Origin: an uncultured Paenibacillaceae bacterium
Lineage (GTDB): Bacteria; Bacillota; Bacilli; Paenibacillales; DA-C8
Length of the DNA stretch: 48,821 nt
Assembly: GCA_937957685.1 (NCBI GenBank)
Contig: CALGAO010000125.1
Span: 1 to 48,821 of the forward strand
Reading direction: 5' to 3'
Each line of letters opens with the position of its first letter. Position 1 is the first letter of the stretch. The notes beneath the pieces are model-generated. The model searched no databases. It was not told the DNA's origin and saw only the letters and a program-made list of their open reading frames with translations. A program made the position numbers and the translations under genes. Below, piece after piece: positions 34,124 through 42,565 of the stretch.

Positions 34124-34930
34124 GTGAGACGAATCTACGATGAGCAACAGTACGGCGTCATGTTTTCCGGACATTTTCAGGTGGATGACAACTATATCAC
34201 CCACCGGCCGAATGGCCGAGGCGACTGGCTGATCGCCTATACGGTTGGGGGACGGGGATACTTTGCCACAGACGGTCTCTATCGCGAGTGCGGCGAGGGC
34301 GACGTCGCCTTGCTGAGACCGGGAGCTCCGCATACATACGGGACGGTGAAGGGCGAGACGTGGAATTTCGTATGGGTGCACTTCCCGGAGCGTGCGATCG
34401 AAGACCACCTGCTGCCAGTCGAGCCGCTTCATGTGCAACACCTCGATGCCGGTTCGCTTCGCACCCGCATCCATGAAGCGTTCGGGCGCATCCTCGCCGA
34501 CTCCAGAGAACGTAGCGACTTCTGGTACGAGCTGAGCCTGAATTCGCTGCGCGAGATTCTGATGCTGCTCGCCCAGCAGAGGGAGCGGCGGCTCGATCCG
34601 AGGATCGCCGAGGCGCTGCACTATCTGTCCGTGCATATGCGCAGCCCGCTGCACATCGAGCGCCTGGCCCGGACGATCGGCCTCTCTCCCTCCCGCCTGT
34701 CCCATCTGTTCAAGGAGCAGACCGGCCTGCCCATCGTCGATACGCTCAACCGCATGCGCATCCTGCAGGCAGCCTTGCTGCTGGAGCATACGCATCGGAG
34801 CGCCGCCGAGATCGCCTATGACGTCGGCTTCCACAACTACAACCACTTCATCAACCAGTTCCGGAAATGGCTCGGCACCACGCCGAGCGCCTACCGGAAA
34901 GCGAGAAATGTGCCGCATGAAGAGTCATGA
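34124..34930 (+). CDS. AraC family transcriptional regulator
   Basis: 268 residues from a GTG at 34124 with AGGAGG 7 bases upstream. The open frame extends to 33989, but that extension consists of the leader repeats and has no ribosome site. The cupin-type sensor domain (GDWLIAYTVGGRGYFATDG, ALLRPGAPHTYGT) is followed by the AraC DNA-binding domain (IERLARTIGLSPSRLSHLFK, AAEIAYDVGFHNYNHFINQF). It converges with the GH106-like gene across the repeat-rich gap and may control it. Confidence 0.9.
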   Translation: MRRIYDEQQYGVMFSGHFQVDDNYITHRPNGRGDWLIAYTVGGRGYFATDGLYRECGEGDVALLRPGAPHTYGTVKGETWNFVWVHFPERAIEDHLLPVEPLHVQHLDAGSLRTRIHEAFGRILADSRERSDFWYELSLNSLREILMLLAQQRERRLDPRIAEALHYLSVHMRSPLHIERLARTIGLSPSRLSHLFKEQTGLPIVDTLNRMRILQAALLLEHTHRSAAEIAYDVGFHNYNHFINQFRKWLGTTPSAYRKARNVPHEES

Positions 34931-35082
34931 TGGAGCATAGCTGGGTCGGGAGGGCGGTTTGTTTGATGGGCTACCTAGCCTGACAGCAGGGTTGGCCAGC
35001 GACTCACATGGTAACGCCGCCTTGAGCCTATAAGAGCGGTACGCTCGACCAGCTTCCGGATGGATGGTTGTGGGCCCATACC

Positions 35083-35314
35083 TGTTGTATGAAATTTCAT
35101 GCAAAAATACCTGAAAAAGGTCTTGCGAAATCCATTTTGTACGATTTTTCGAACAAAAATATGGAAAATCAAGCGATTAATAACCATTTTGTACGAAAAA
35201 TCGTACAAAAACTTATAATTAAAGGAAAATTACGATAATTTTGTATGAAAAATCATACATAAATCTGCAATCGGCGCAATTCAGCTATCATGTTGTATGA
35301 AAAATCGTACACCT
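35083..35314. repeat. Array of five palindromes at an exact 52-bp period
   Basis: Five 24-bp inverted repeats start at 35083, 35135, 35187, 35239 and 35291, exactly 52 bp apart. The consensus is TTTTGTACGA-N4-TCGTACAAAA. The third copy is perfect (10-base arms). The others carry one to a few changes, mainly C to T in the arms. The four 28-bp spacers are unrelated, except that they tend to begin with AT and end with CA or AA. The array lies in the gap between convergent genes (34931-35654), so it is not a promoter operator for either. Nothing else was seen in 34931-35082 or 35315-35440. Confidence 0.9.
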
Positions 35315-35456
35315 GCCTCTAGTTCGATGATCGGTAATAGCTGGACATGGCTCGCGGATCACAGGCCTGGTTATTCCAGGGGGCTCAGCATGTCTCTGGC
35401 CCCCCAATCAACCACACCGCACATATGAACCAGCCCTCACGAAAAAAGGACGCTTC

Positions 35457-35700
35457 GCACACAGCCATCCCCCATCAACCATACACATGTACCTTCTAAC
35501 ACGCCCCACAGCGTGACCGGCCCGTTCAGGCCCAACGCACACAGCCATCCCCCATCAACCATGCACATGTACCTTCTAACACACCCCACAGCGTGACCGG
35601 CCCGTTCAGGCCCAACGCACACAGCCATCCTCCAACAAGCGCTCAGGTCCCATCTTACATGACCCACAGCGTGACCGGCCCGTTCAGGCCCGACGGGAAT
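35457..35700. repeat. 80-bp tandem repeat copying the 3' end of the GH106-like gene
   Basis: ACAGCCATCC recurs at 35461, 35541 and 35621, and GCGTGACCGG at 35511, 35591 and 35669. The first two units are nearly identical over 80 bp. The third is diverged in the middle and contains the stop codon and last codons (LNGPVTLW) of the gene at 35655-38126. The two extra units lie just downstream of that stop. Confidence 0.88.
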
Positions 35701-38126
35701 GACTTGCCGTCGTACGCGTTGGCCAGGCTGTTCGTGACCGCCACGCGCACCACGTTGCTGCCGCTTCTCACCGCCCGGCTGATGTCGTAGATGTACGGCT
35801 TCCACATCCGCACGCCGATCTCCTCGCCGTTCACCCACAGGCGAGTCATCTCATGTGCCTCGCCCAGATCCAGCAGCACCTGCCCTCCGGACTCTCCGAC
35901 CTGGCCCAGCTCGAACTCACGCTCATAGGTGATCGTGCCGGAGTAGTGCTCGAGCCCGGCCCACTCCGTCCACGACGACAACCGGGCCAGCTCGCCCGTC
36001 CACGGGCCATCCACGACGCGCCACCCCGAAGGCAGCTCCTGCAGCAGCTTCCGCTCGCGCGGCTGGCGCGCGGCGTCAGCCGGAGCGCGGCCAGGATCTG
36101 CGGCGAGCACAAGGCACTCTCTCCGCTCCACCCGCAGAGCGATGCGCTGCCCATCCGCTGTCTGCCTGCTGTACGCGAGCGTCATCCGGCCCGTCCAGGG
36201 CTCCCAGCATTCGATCGCTCCCGACTCGCGAATCTCCAGCTCGCCTTCATAGGCCTCTTCGCCTTCATTCACCACCACATAGAAGCGGATCCCGTCCTTG
36301 CTCAGGCGGCTGACGCGAAGCGATGCGCAGGCAGGCGTCAGGGTCACCGCTCGTCCGAGCTCCGCCGCCAGCAGCGACGGCACCTGCGCCTCATCCCGAA
36401 CCCACCGCTGGCCGATGTCCGGCACAGATCCGCCCGTTCCTCCGGACAGCTCGACGACCATGCCTCCCTGCCCGACGTATGCCTGCAACAACCGCCGACT
36501 CTCCGCCGACAGGCGCCAGCCTTCCTCCACCAGCACCGCCCTGTATCGGTAGCCCGCGATCTCCAGGGCGCCGTCGCGCATGGCGACGGACCCGTCAAGC
36601 AGCAGGGCTTCCTCGAGATAGTTGAACTCGATCTGGTGCTCGTACAGCGGCCGCACGATCCGCCACGGCAGGTAATCCGCTCCGGCCAGCACGGCGACCT
36701 CCGCGCCGTTCCTGCTGTCCGTCATCAGCCAGCTCATCCGCCTGATATATCGGGAGAACTGCGCATACTCCGACCACCAGATGTTGTTCGGTCCGACGTC
36801 CGGCGGACGCTCATCGCGTCGCTCGCCTCGTATGGAATAGTAGAAGGCATGCGGACTGATCATATTCACGCCCCTGACGAACAGCCAGTCGAGATACCAC
36901 TTCATATCGTCCGCCGTCAGCGACCACCCGCCTTCGAGGCCGCAGACGCCGAAGCATTCGTTCAGGTTGCGGGGGCGGCCGCGGTGGCGAGCCGCGTCCG
37001 AGGAGCACTTGCCCATCGTGCTGTGCGGACCGGTGAGCGCCTTGTCCCCTTCCGGTCCGATGTATCGCCATACGACATCCTGCCCCGGGATATGGAAATG
37101 CTCCAGCAGCCCGATATCCTGGCTCGCCGCCGGATGCCCGGTCAGGCCGATGCCATGCGCCTCGCACCAGTCAGACAGCGCCTTGTAATACGTGCGCGAC
37201 AGGCGGCTGCGGATCGCCTCACGGAATCTCGCGCGGATGCGCTCCGTCCCTGCACCGGCCTCAAACCACAGCGCCGGCAGATCCTTCACATCCGCCCCTT
37301 GCGCCAGCCACTCATCGAGGAATCCTCCCGTCCAGGGCATCAGTCCCTGGACATGTCCCCGTCCGAGCAGGTCCGGCTCATCGGTGAACATCGCGATGAC
37401 CGTCGAGCCGAAGTAGTCCTTCAATCGCCTGTAATACACCTCATGGGTCAGTCGGATGAAGGCCCGCACCGCTTCCGGATTCAGCAGGTCGGCCGCGGCC
37501 GGCGCATCGGGCTCCCCGTCATCCTGGCCGGGATGCACGCCACGGATCGTCCCCTTCGAATACGTATCGACGAACAGCAGCACCGACCAGTCGCCATAAG
37601 GCGGCGGCACAAACCTCACTCCATCCCCGTCAACATCCAGCACAACCGTGCTTGCGGGATCGATCTCCCGCTCCCCCAGCTTGCGAACCGCCTGCACAGA
37701 GACCAGCCTCTCTCCCGCCTCCAGCGTCACCGGCACGACTGCGCCTTCAAGGCCGCACGGGTATTCCCTCATCTGCAGCCCGCGGCTGGCATAATCCGTG
37801 TTCGCCTTCACCACGAGGCCGTTGGCGGAACCCGACGGATACATGCCCTCATCGTACAGGATCACCTTCATCCCCAGCCTGTGCGCCTCGCTGACCGCCA
37901 GCTCGACCAAATCCATGTAAGCGTCGGACAGATACGGCATCGAGCGAGGCAGCCCCATCCGCGGATGGATGACGAAGCCGTCCACTTCCTTCGCGTGGAA
38001 ATCGCGAAGCTGCCTCAGGATCTCATCCCGCGTCAGCTCGTCATTCCAGAACCAGAACGGGATCGGCGTGAACTCTGCCGGCGGACTTGCAAACTGTTGC
38101 TTCAATGCGTCAAATCGGCTCATCAT
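35655..38126 (-). CDS. GH106-like glycoside hydrolase (alpha-L-rhamnosidase-type)
   Basis: About 823 residues with no signal peptide. The N-terminal barrel has features of GH106 and related enzymes: PIPFWFWNDELTRDEILRQL, HPRMGLPRSMPYLSDAYMD and LYDEGMYPSGSANG. A middle domain follows, and then a C-terminal sugar-binding jelly-roll like that of GH2 enzymes (LDLGEAHEMTRLWVNGEEIG, YIYDISRAVRSGSNVVRVAV). The last residues are GLNGPVTLWVM. Start choice is unclear: GTG 38132, ATG 38126 or ATG 38123, with GGGGTG nearby. It probably removes rhamnose or a related sugar from plant or microbial glycans. The substrate is inferred from family resemblance only. Its 3' end is duplicated downstream. Confidence 0.8.
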   Translation of the reverse strand: MMSRFDALKQQFASPPAEFTPIPFWFWNDELTRDEILRQLRDFHAKEVDGFVIHPRMGLPRSMPYLSDAYMDLVELAVSEAHRLGMKVILYDEGMYPSGSANGLVVKANTDYASRGLQMREYPCGLEGAVVPVTLEAGERLVSVQAVRKLGEREIDPASTVVLDVDGDGVRFVPPPYGDWSVLLFVDTYSKGTIRGVHPGQDDGEPDAPAAADLLNPEAVRAFIRLTHEVYYRRLKDYFGSTVIAMFTDEPDLLGRGHVQGLMPWTGGFLDEWLAQGADVKDLPALWFEAGAGTERIRARFREAIRSRLSRTYYKALSDWCEAHGIGLTGHPAASQDIGLLEHFHIPGQDVVWRYIGPEGDKALTGPHSTMGKCSSDAARHRGRPRNLNECFGVCGLEGGWSLTADDMKWYLDWLFVRGVNMISPHAFYYSIRGERRDERPPDVGPNNIWWSEYAQFSRYIRRMSWLMTDSRNGAEVAVLAGADYLPWRIVRPLYEHQIEFNYLEEALLLDGSVAMRDGALEIAGYRYRAVLVEEGWRLSAESRRLLQAYVGQGGMVVELSGGTGGSVPDIGQRWVRDEAQVPSLLAAELGRAVTLTPACASLRVSRLSKDGIRFYVVVNEGEEAYEGELEIRESGAIECWEPWTGRMTLAYSRQTADGQRIALRVERRECLVLAADPGRAPADAARQPRERKLLQELPSGWRVVDGPWTGELARLSSWTEWAGLEHYSGTITYEREFELGQVGESGGQVLLDLGEAHEMTRLWVNGEEIGVRMWKPYIYDISRAVRSGSNVVRVAVTNSLANAYDGKSFPSGLNGPVTLWVM

Positions 38127-38238
38127 CGGCACCCCATATTACTAGATGAAATCATTCCTGGAACTCCCGAACCTGGACTAGGTGGAATCTTCCAGACACC
38201 CATCTTCCATCTTATTACAACGTTGTCCAAAATCCAAT

Positions 38239-38262
38239 AAAAAAAAGACGCCTGACGGCGTC
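38239..38262 (-). terminator. Intrinsic terminator of the germination operon
   Basis: On the minus strand GACGCC-GTCA-GGCGTC is followed by eight T, beginning 4 bases after the stop of the last ger gene. Confidence 0.92.
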
Positions 38263-38266
38263 ACGA

Positions 38267-39388
38267 TTACCGCGGATGTTTACGGCCGTTGATCCTGCGC
38301 TTCATGAATGTGATGACAGCCGCCAGGATCAGCGGCACGATCCCGACGGTCAGGGTGATCATCGGCCATACGTCATTGACGGAGTAGCTGAATTCGGACT
38401 CTTGCTGAAACATCGTCACAGACATCAAAAAGGTCATAAAGGCGATGAACGGAAGAACAACTTTCTCATCCTTCAGCTTGAAAAAATTCACCGTGACCTG
38501 ATTGAGAATGAACAGGACGATCGTTGCTTTCATGAAGGATCCCGCGATCAGCGCGATGCCCACGATCGCCTCGATGCCCGAGATGAATTCACCGATCTGA
38601 ATCAGCCTGGCAACGGAGTACAGGGAAAATTTCCGGTCTGCCGCCAGGGGGCCGAGCGTCATGATCGTCAACAACACAACGCCAAGCAGAAAGAGTCCGC
38701 TTACCGCTGTCATGACATACATCCATTTCCCGACGGATGGCCTGCTTTCCTGGCGCACAAACGGAAACAGGGCGGAGAACAGAAACAGTTCCGCAAAGGG
38801 AAAGCCAAAGGAAAAGTAGATGCCGTGAAGAACGGGTTTCATCCCGTCGGCGAACAGAGGGAGCAGCGTCTCGAATCTGGCGATGGGCATGGCCATGATA
38901 TCTATGAGCATGGCGAAGGCCAGCATGGAACTGAGCAGCAAAAAGAACATCCGCCCCATCACCTCAATGCCGGCATGAACGGTGTAGGCTGCGGTGATGA
39001 GCGTGAGTCCGTTGAATACATACATCGGAGTTTCGACCATCATCGTATTGACTAAAAAATTGCCGATCCCGAGCACGATATAGGAAAGCATGAGATACAG
39101 CATGAGCATGAGAAGTATGGCCACAACGGCGGAAATCCATTTCCCGTAAATATGATTCAAATATTCGGGATACGGGGAATCGGGATAGCACCGAAACAAA
39201 TACAGGGCCAGGCTGAGCAGGATGATCGCCATCAGGGTCGATGCAATCAGGGAGAGCCAGGCCATATTGCCAGCGAACTGGATCATCGGATTCGGAATAT
39301 AGACGATGGAGGATCCGACCATGAAACTGACATACAGAATCGCCAATTGCCCAACGCTGATGGTTTGTTTTTCCAGGTTATTCTTCAT
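38267..39388 (-). CDS. Spore germinant receptor B subunit (GerAB/GerKB family)
   Basis: 373 residues with about ten membrane spans; an APC-superfamily amino-acid permease relative. The start QTISVGQLAILYVSFMVGSS and GKWISAVVAILL, with YPDSPYPEYL in the first loop, are characteristic. It sits in the spore inner membrane and is the subunit thought to bind the germinant. It is the last gene of the A-C-D-B operon, 22 bases after the small D gene, with a GGTGAG-type site. Confidence 0.93.
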   Translation of the reverse strand: MKNNLEKQTISVGQLAILYVSFMVGSSIVYIPNPMIQFAGNMAWLSLIASTLMAIILLSLALYLFRCYPDSPYPEYLNHIYGKWISAVVAILLMLMLYLMLSYIVLGIGNFLVNTMMVETPMYVFNGLTLITAAYTVHAGIEVMGRMFFLLLSSMLAFAMLIDIMAMPIARFETLLPLFADGMKPVLHGIYFSFGFPFAELFLFSALFPFVRQESRPSVGKWMYVMTAVSGLFLLGVVLLTIMTLGPLAADRKFSLYSVARLIQIGEFISGIEAIVGIALIAGSFMKATIVLFILNQVTVNFFKLKDEKVVLPFIAFMTFLMSVTMFQQESEFSYSVNDVWPMITLTVGIVPLILAAVITFMKRRINGRKHPR

Positions 39389-39410
39389 ATTCTCTCACCT
39401 TTTATGGACT

Positions 39411-39653
39411 TCAAGGATGCTTTTTCAGCCATGCGACGAGGATGTCCGCCAGTTTTCCGATGGACAGATTGGCAAGGTCCTGAAGGTTGGGCCAGTCATT
39501 GCCGGTCGCGAATATCACGCTGAGATAAACGATCGGCAAGACATAGAGAAGCAGGATCCACCGTTCCCTGCGTTGCAATCCTTTGATGCGCCTGATGAGC
39601 AATGGAAACAGGGAGACTCCCACCAGGATTATAACCGCCAAATATTCGAACAT
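39411..39653 (-). CDS. Small membrane protein of the germination operon (GerD-subunit-like, two spans)
   Basis: 80 residues from the ATG at 39653 behind GGAGG; an ATG at 39671 is possible. Two hydrophobic spans (YLAVIILVGVSLFPLLI and WILLLYVLPIVYLSVIF) are joined by a basic loop RRIKGLQRRERW. A short amphipathic tail follows (NLSIGKLADILVAWLKK). Small two-span D proteins occur in many Bacillales ger operons and modulate receptor function. The call rests mainly on size, topology and position between the C and B genes. Confidence 0.8.
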   Translation of the reverse strand: MFEYLAVIILVGVSLFPLLIRRIKGLQRRERWILLLYVLPIVYLSVIFATGNDWPNLQDLANLSIGKLADILVAWLKKHP

Positions 39654-39677
39654 CCCGCCTCCATCCTCCATGCCTGT

Positions 39678-40835
39678 TTATTCTTCCCCGTTTTTGGCAA
39701 ACGGGGTCGGATTCATCATTTTCGAGCTCCCATTGATGATCCTGACCCGAATATCCACCGGAACTTGCGGATACAGGTCATCCCATTCCTGCTTGATCTT
39801 CTTCCATCCGGATGGATGACGCAGGTACAGGCGATGAGCGATGCCTAGTCCATCCACCCCGCTTTGTTGAAGGAAGTTCATGACGCTTTTCAACTGCTCT
39901 TCCATATACAGCTCCAATTTATCAATGAACCATTTCTCATCCTGGGGATCACGGATCGTTGTGCAGACCAGCTCCCCGATCCCCCCTTCGACGCGCACAT
40001 CGAACTGAACGGCGACGCTGCTTTCCCGGAGCTCCGGATTCATCCTGGTGCTTACCTTAAACACTTCAATGGTTTCCGTTCGGGAATCGGATGAATGTGG
40101 ATCGCAAGGGATTTCCAGAACCCCATATCTGTACTTGTTTGCAAGCATCAGCAAGTATTCGGCTTTCTCGGGATCGACCCAATGATCCATTTTGCCCTTC
40201 TTGATCAGCGCAATCCCTTGAACGATCCTTTGGTCATAGGTTGGCTCCGTCAGCAGGTAAGGCAACATCGCGGTTTCGGATTCGCTTTTCAACTGAAAGG
40301 CGAGCTCCAGCAGGCTCGACCTGATGGTCTTCCCTTCCAGATTTGCAGAAAAATTCAACTGCTTCTGAATCTGGCTGCCTAACGTATTTTCAATCATGGG
40401 ATTGCCGAACAGGTAGTCCCGGGCCTTCCCTCTGGTGATCATGACAGGCGCGTTGAGGCTCATCTCCGGTTCGCGATAGAAAAAATCCAGAAAATCCTCC
40501 AGCACCTCCTTTGCCGCATCTTCGCTGATCAGGATGATCTGGATATGGCTGAATTGGGAGCGTCGTCCGGTAAGGGTCGAAATGTTTCGCACGATATTGA
40601 AAACGCTTGAACCTTCCAGACTCAGATTGATAAAAGCGGACTTCTCATTCTGCACGGAAGGAGCGCCGAACTGGCTCGTCGGCTTGTAAATCTGGAAGGT
40701 CAGCGCGAATTTCTCCTTCTCTCCTCGATCAGCCGCTATCGCAATGACGAATGCCCTTTCGGTCATTTCCAGCTTGCTCCAGCAGCCGGTCAGCATCAGG
40801 CTCAACAGGACGAGCACCACGGTCAACTTCTTCAT
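39678..40835 (-). CDS. Spore germinant receptor C subunit lipoprotein (Ger(x)C family)
   Basis: 385 residues with a lipoprotein signal, lipobox LTGC and Cys at residue 18. Family signatures are CWSKLEMTERAFVIAIAADR and LTGRRSQFSHIQIILISEDA. The C-terminal Ger(x)C domain ends in GWKKIKQEWDDLYPQVPVDI. The ATG overlaps the stop of the A subunit gene by 4 bases (ATGA), indicating coupled translation. It is anchored on the spore inner membrane facing outward and is needed for receptor assembly. Confidence 0.94.
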   Translation of the reverse strand: MKKLTVVLVLLSLMLTGCWSKLEMTERAFVIAIAADRGEKEKFALTFQIYKPTSQFGAPSVQNEKSAFINLSLEGSSVFNIVRNISTLTGRRSQFSHIQIILISEDAAKEVLEDFLDFFYREPEMSLNAPVMITRGKARDYLFGNPMIENTLGSQIQKQLNFSANLEGKTIRSSLLELAFQLKSESETAMLPYLLTEPTYDQRIVQGIALIKKGKMDHWVDPEKAEYLLMLANKYRYGVLEIPCDPHSSDSRTETIEVFKVSTRMNPELRESSVAVQFDVRVEGGIGELVCTTIRDPQDEKWFIDKLELYMEEQLKSVMNFLQQSGVDGLGIAHRLYLRHPSGWKKIKQEWDDLYPQVPVDIRVRIINGSSKMMNPTPFAKNGEE

Positions 40836-42307
40836 GACGCATCATTTCCCGGTCCACGCATGGATGGAGACACGAACAATTGGCCAACGCGTCTCGGACG
40901 GAACGGTCCGAACGGATCAAAATACGGCTGCCCCAGGGAACGCAGGGAGCACAGATGCAAAAGCATGAAAAGGATGCCGATCATGATCCCGAACCCTCCC
41001 AACGTGGCCGCCAATAAAATGAAGGGAAACTTCAAGAGCCTCAATGCGATCGCAAAATTGTACTGCGGAATTGAAAAGGAAGCGATACCCGTTAATGCGA
41101 CGACCACGATCATGATTGGAGAGGCGATGCCCGAATCGATGGCCGCCTGGCCGATGATCAACGCTCCCACGATGCTGACTGCGGACCCGACCGCTTTCGG
41201 CAATCGAATGCCGGCTTCCCGCAGCAATTCAAAGAAAAATTCCATGATCAACACCTCAACGACAGACGGAAACGGAATGCCTTCCCGCGTGTTCGTGATG
41301 GCCAGGAGAAGCACGGTGGGGATGAGTTCAGTATGAAAAGTGGTTAAGGCCACATAGATGCTCGGCAAGAAAAGCGCAATCACAAACGCGGACAACCGCA
41401 ACGAGCGAATCAGGAAAGTAAAGATGAATCGCTGGTAATTGTCCTCAACGGACTGCAGAAATTCAACGAACAAAGCGGGACAGATCAAAATCACGCCCGA
41501 CCCTTGCGTCAGGACGATGATTTTCCCCTTCAGCAAGGCCAGTGCAGCCATATCGGTCCGCTCGGTGAACATGGCTTGCGGAAAAGGAGAATAGACGGAG
41601 TCCTGAATAAACCGTTCGATCGTGGTGGTGTCGATGATCTCATAATCTTTGATCATGCCGATGCGCTGCTCGAACTTTTGCAAGATCCCGGCAGGAACGA
41701 CACCATCCAGGTATCCGTAGACCATTTCCTTGCCTGATTTGGCCCCCTCGTTGCTGATCTTCACGAACTTCAAATCAGGAGTTTGCAGCCGCAATCGGAG
41801 CATGCCGATGTTTACGGATAAGTTTTCCACCGTCCCTTCCCTGGGGCCGATCGTCACCCTTTCCCCTGTCGGTTCTTCCACACTCCGGGTCTGCAGCTTG
41901 AATCCGTCGAAACTGACGGCATGATCCCATTTATCAATAAAGAGGACGATGTGCCCCTGCAAGATCATCCCGACCACATCTTGGATGGAAGTGTGGATCT
42001 GAAAGGGGCGTTCGGTTGGACCATGTTTCTGAAACCACTCCACGACCAACTGCGAGTGAACCGAATCGCCGCTGATCATCCTGTGCAGCTCCACATTTTG
42101 CAGGATGGACTGGATGACGGAGGTATGATTTTTCGCCAGCGAATCGCAGTAAACGGTGAGCGCGGAGCAACTGAAGTCCGGGCCGAAGGAAGCATGCTCG
42201 TACACCAGATCGGAGCATTTGTCAAACATGAACGTCAGGCGAGCCTCGTTAACCGCCAGCTTGGCAGATATGGGAATTGGGTCTTGATGATCCGCTACGT
42301 TGTTCAT
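40832..42307 (-). CDS. Spore germinant receptor A subunit (GerA family)
   Basis: 491 residues from the ATG at 42307 with GGAAGGTG upstream; a TTG at 42322 lies within that site. A large N-terminal cytoplasmic domain (HTSVIQSILQNVELHRMISG, VEEPTGERVTIGPREG-like stretch with GPREGTVENL) precedes about five membrane spans from near residue 300 (LPSIYVALTTFHTELIPTVL, AITNTREGIPFPSVVEVLIM). It is the first gene of the operon. Such operons are expressed in the forespore under sigma-G; I could not identify a convincing sigma-G promoter in 42308-42565. Confidence 0.94.
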   Translation of the reverse strand: MNNVADHQDPIPISAKLAVNEARLTFMFDKCSDLVYEHASFGPDFSCSALTVYCDSLAKNHTSVIQSILQNVELHRMISGDSVHSQLVVEWFQKHGPTERPFQIHTSIQDVVGMILQGHIVLFIDKWDHAVSFDGFKLQTRSVEEPTGERVTIGPREGTVENLSVNIGMLRLRLQTPDLKFVKISNEGAKSGKEMVYGYLDGVVPAGILQKFEQRIGMIKDYEIIDTTTIERFIQDSVYSPFPQAMFTERTDMAALALLKGKIIVLTQGSGVILICPALFVEFLQSVEDNYQRFIFTFLIRSLRLSAFVIALFLPSIYVALTTFHTELIPTVLLLAITNTREGIPFPSVVEVLIMEFFFELLREAGIRLPKAVGSAVSIVGALIIGQAAIDSGIASPIMIVVVALTGIASFSIPQYNFAIALRLLKFPFILLAATLGGFGIMIGILFMLLHLCSLRSLGQPYFDPFGPFRPRRVGQLFVSPSMRGPGNDAS

Positions 42308-42565
42308 GGCTACACCTTCCAAAAAAGTGATAATTCATTACAATTCTCTCCAAATCTCAGCGAAATTAGACAAGATGGAAAACAGAAAAAACATTGGCCA
42401 GTAGATTAACAAGGATTCCCAACCCATCTGTCGAAGCATTCATGATCCGAATGGGTTGCATGGACTTCGGCGCCACTGTCCATTCATGCAACGGCCTTAT
42501 GAAGGACAACCTTCCCGCCATGCACACAGCCAATAAGAAAGGAAATCGATCCAAGGTGATCCGCC

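Noticed and set aside
34975..35208. 77-residue minus-strand ORF through the palindromes
   Set aside because: Its sequence is produced by the palindromic repeats and AT-rich spacers, has no ribosome site and resembles no family.
35083..35314. Possible CRISPR array (24-bp repeats, 28-bp spacers)
   Set aside because: The repeats differ at several positions between copies, are full palindromes, lack any cas gene nearby and number only five. The regular period fits a protein-binding or REP-like array better.
35437..35838. 133-residue minus-strand ORF with repeated GPERAGHAV segments
   Set aside because: It is an out-of-frame reading of the 80-bp tandem repeat and of the 3' end of the GH106-like gene.
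35853..38240. 795-residue plus-strand ORF
   Set aside because: It lies opposite the GH106-like gene. It is Arg/His/Pro-rich with no domain, as expected for an antisense shadow in GC-rich DNA.
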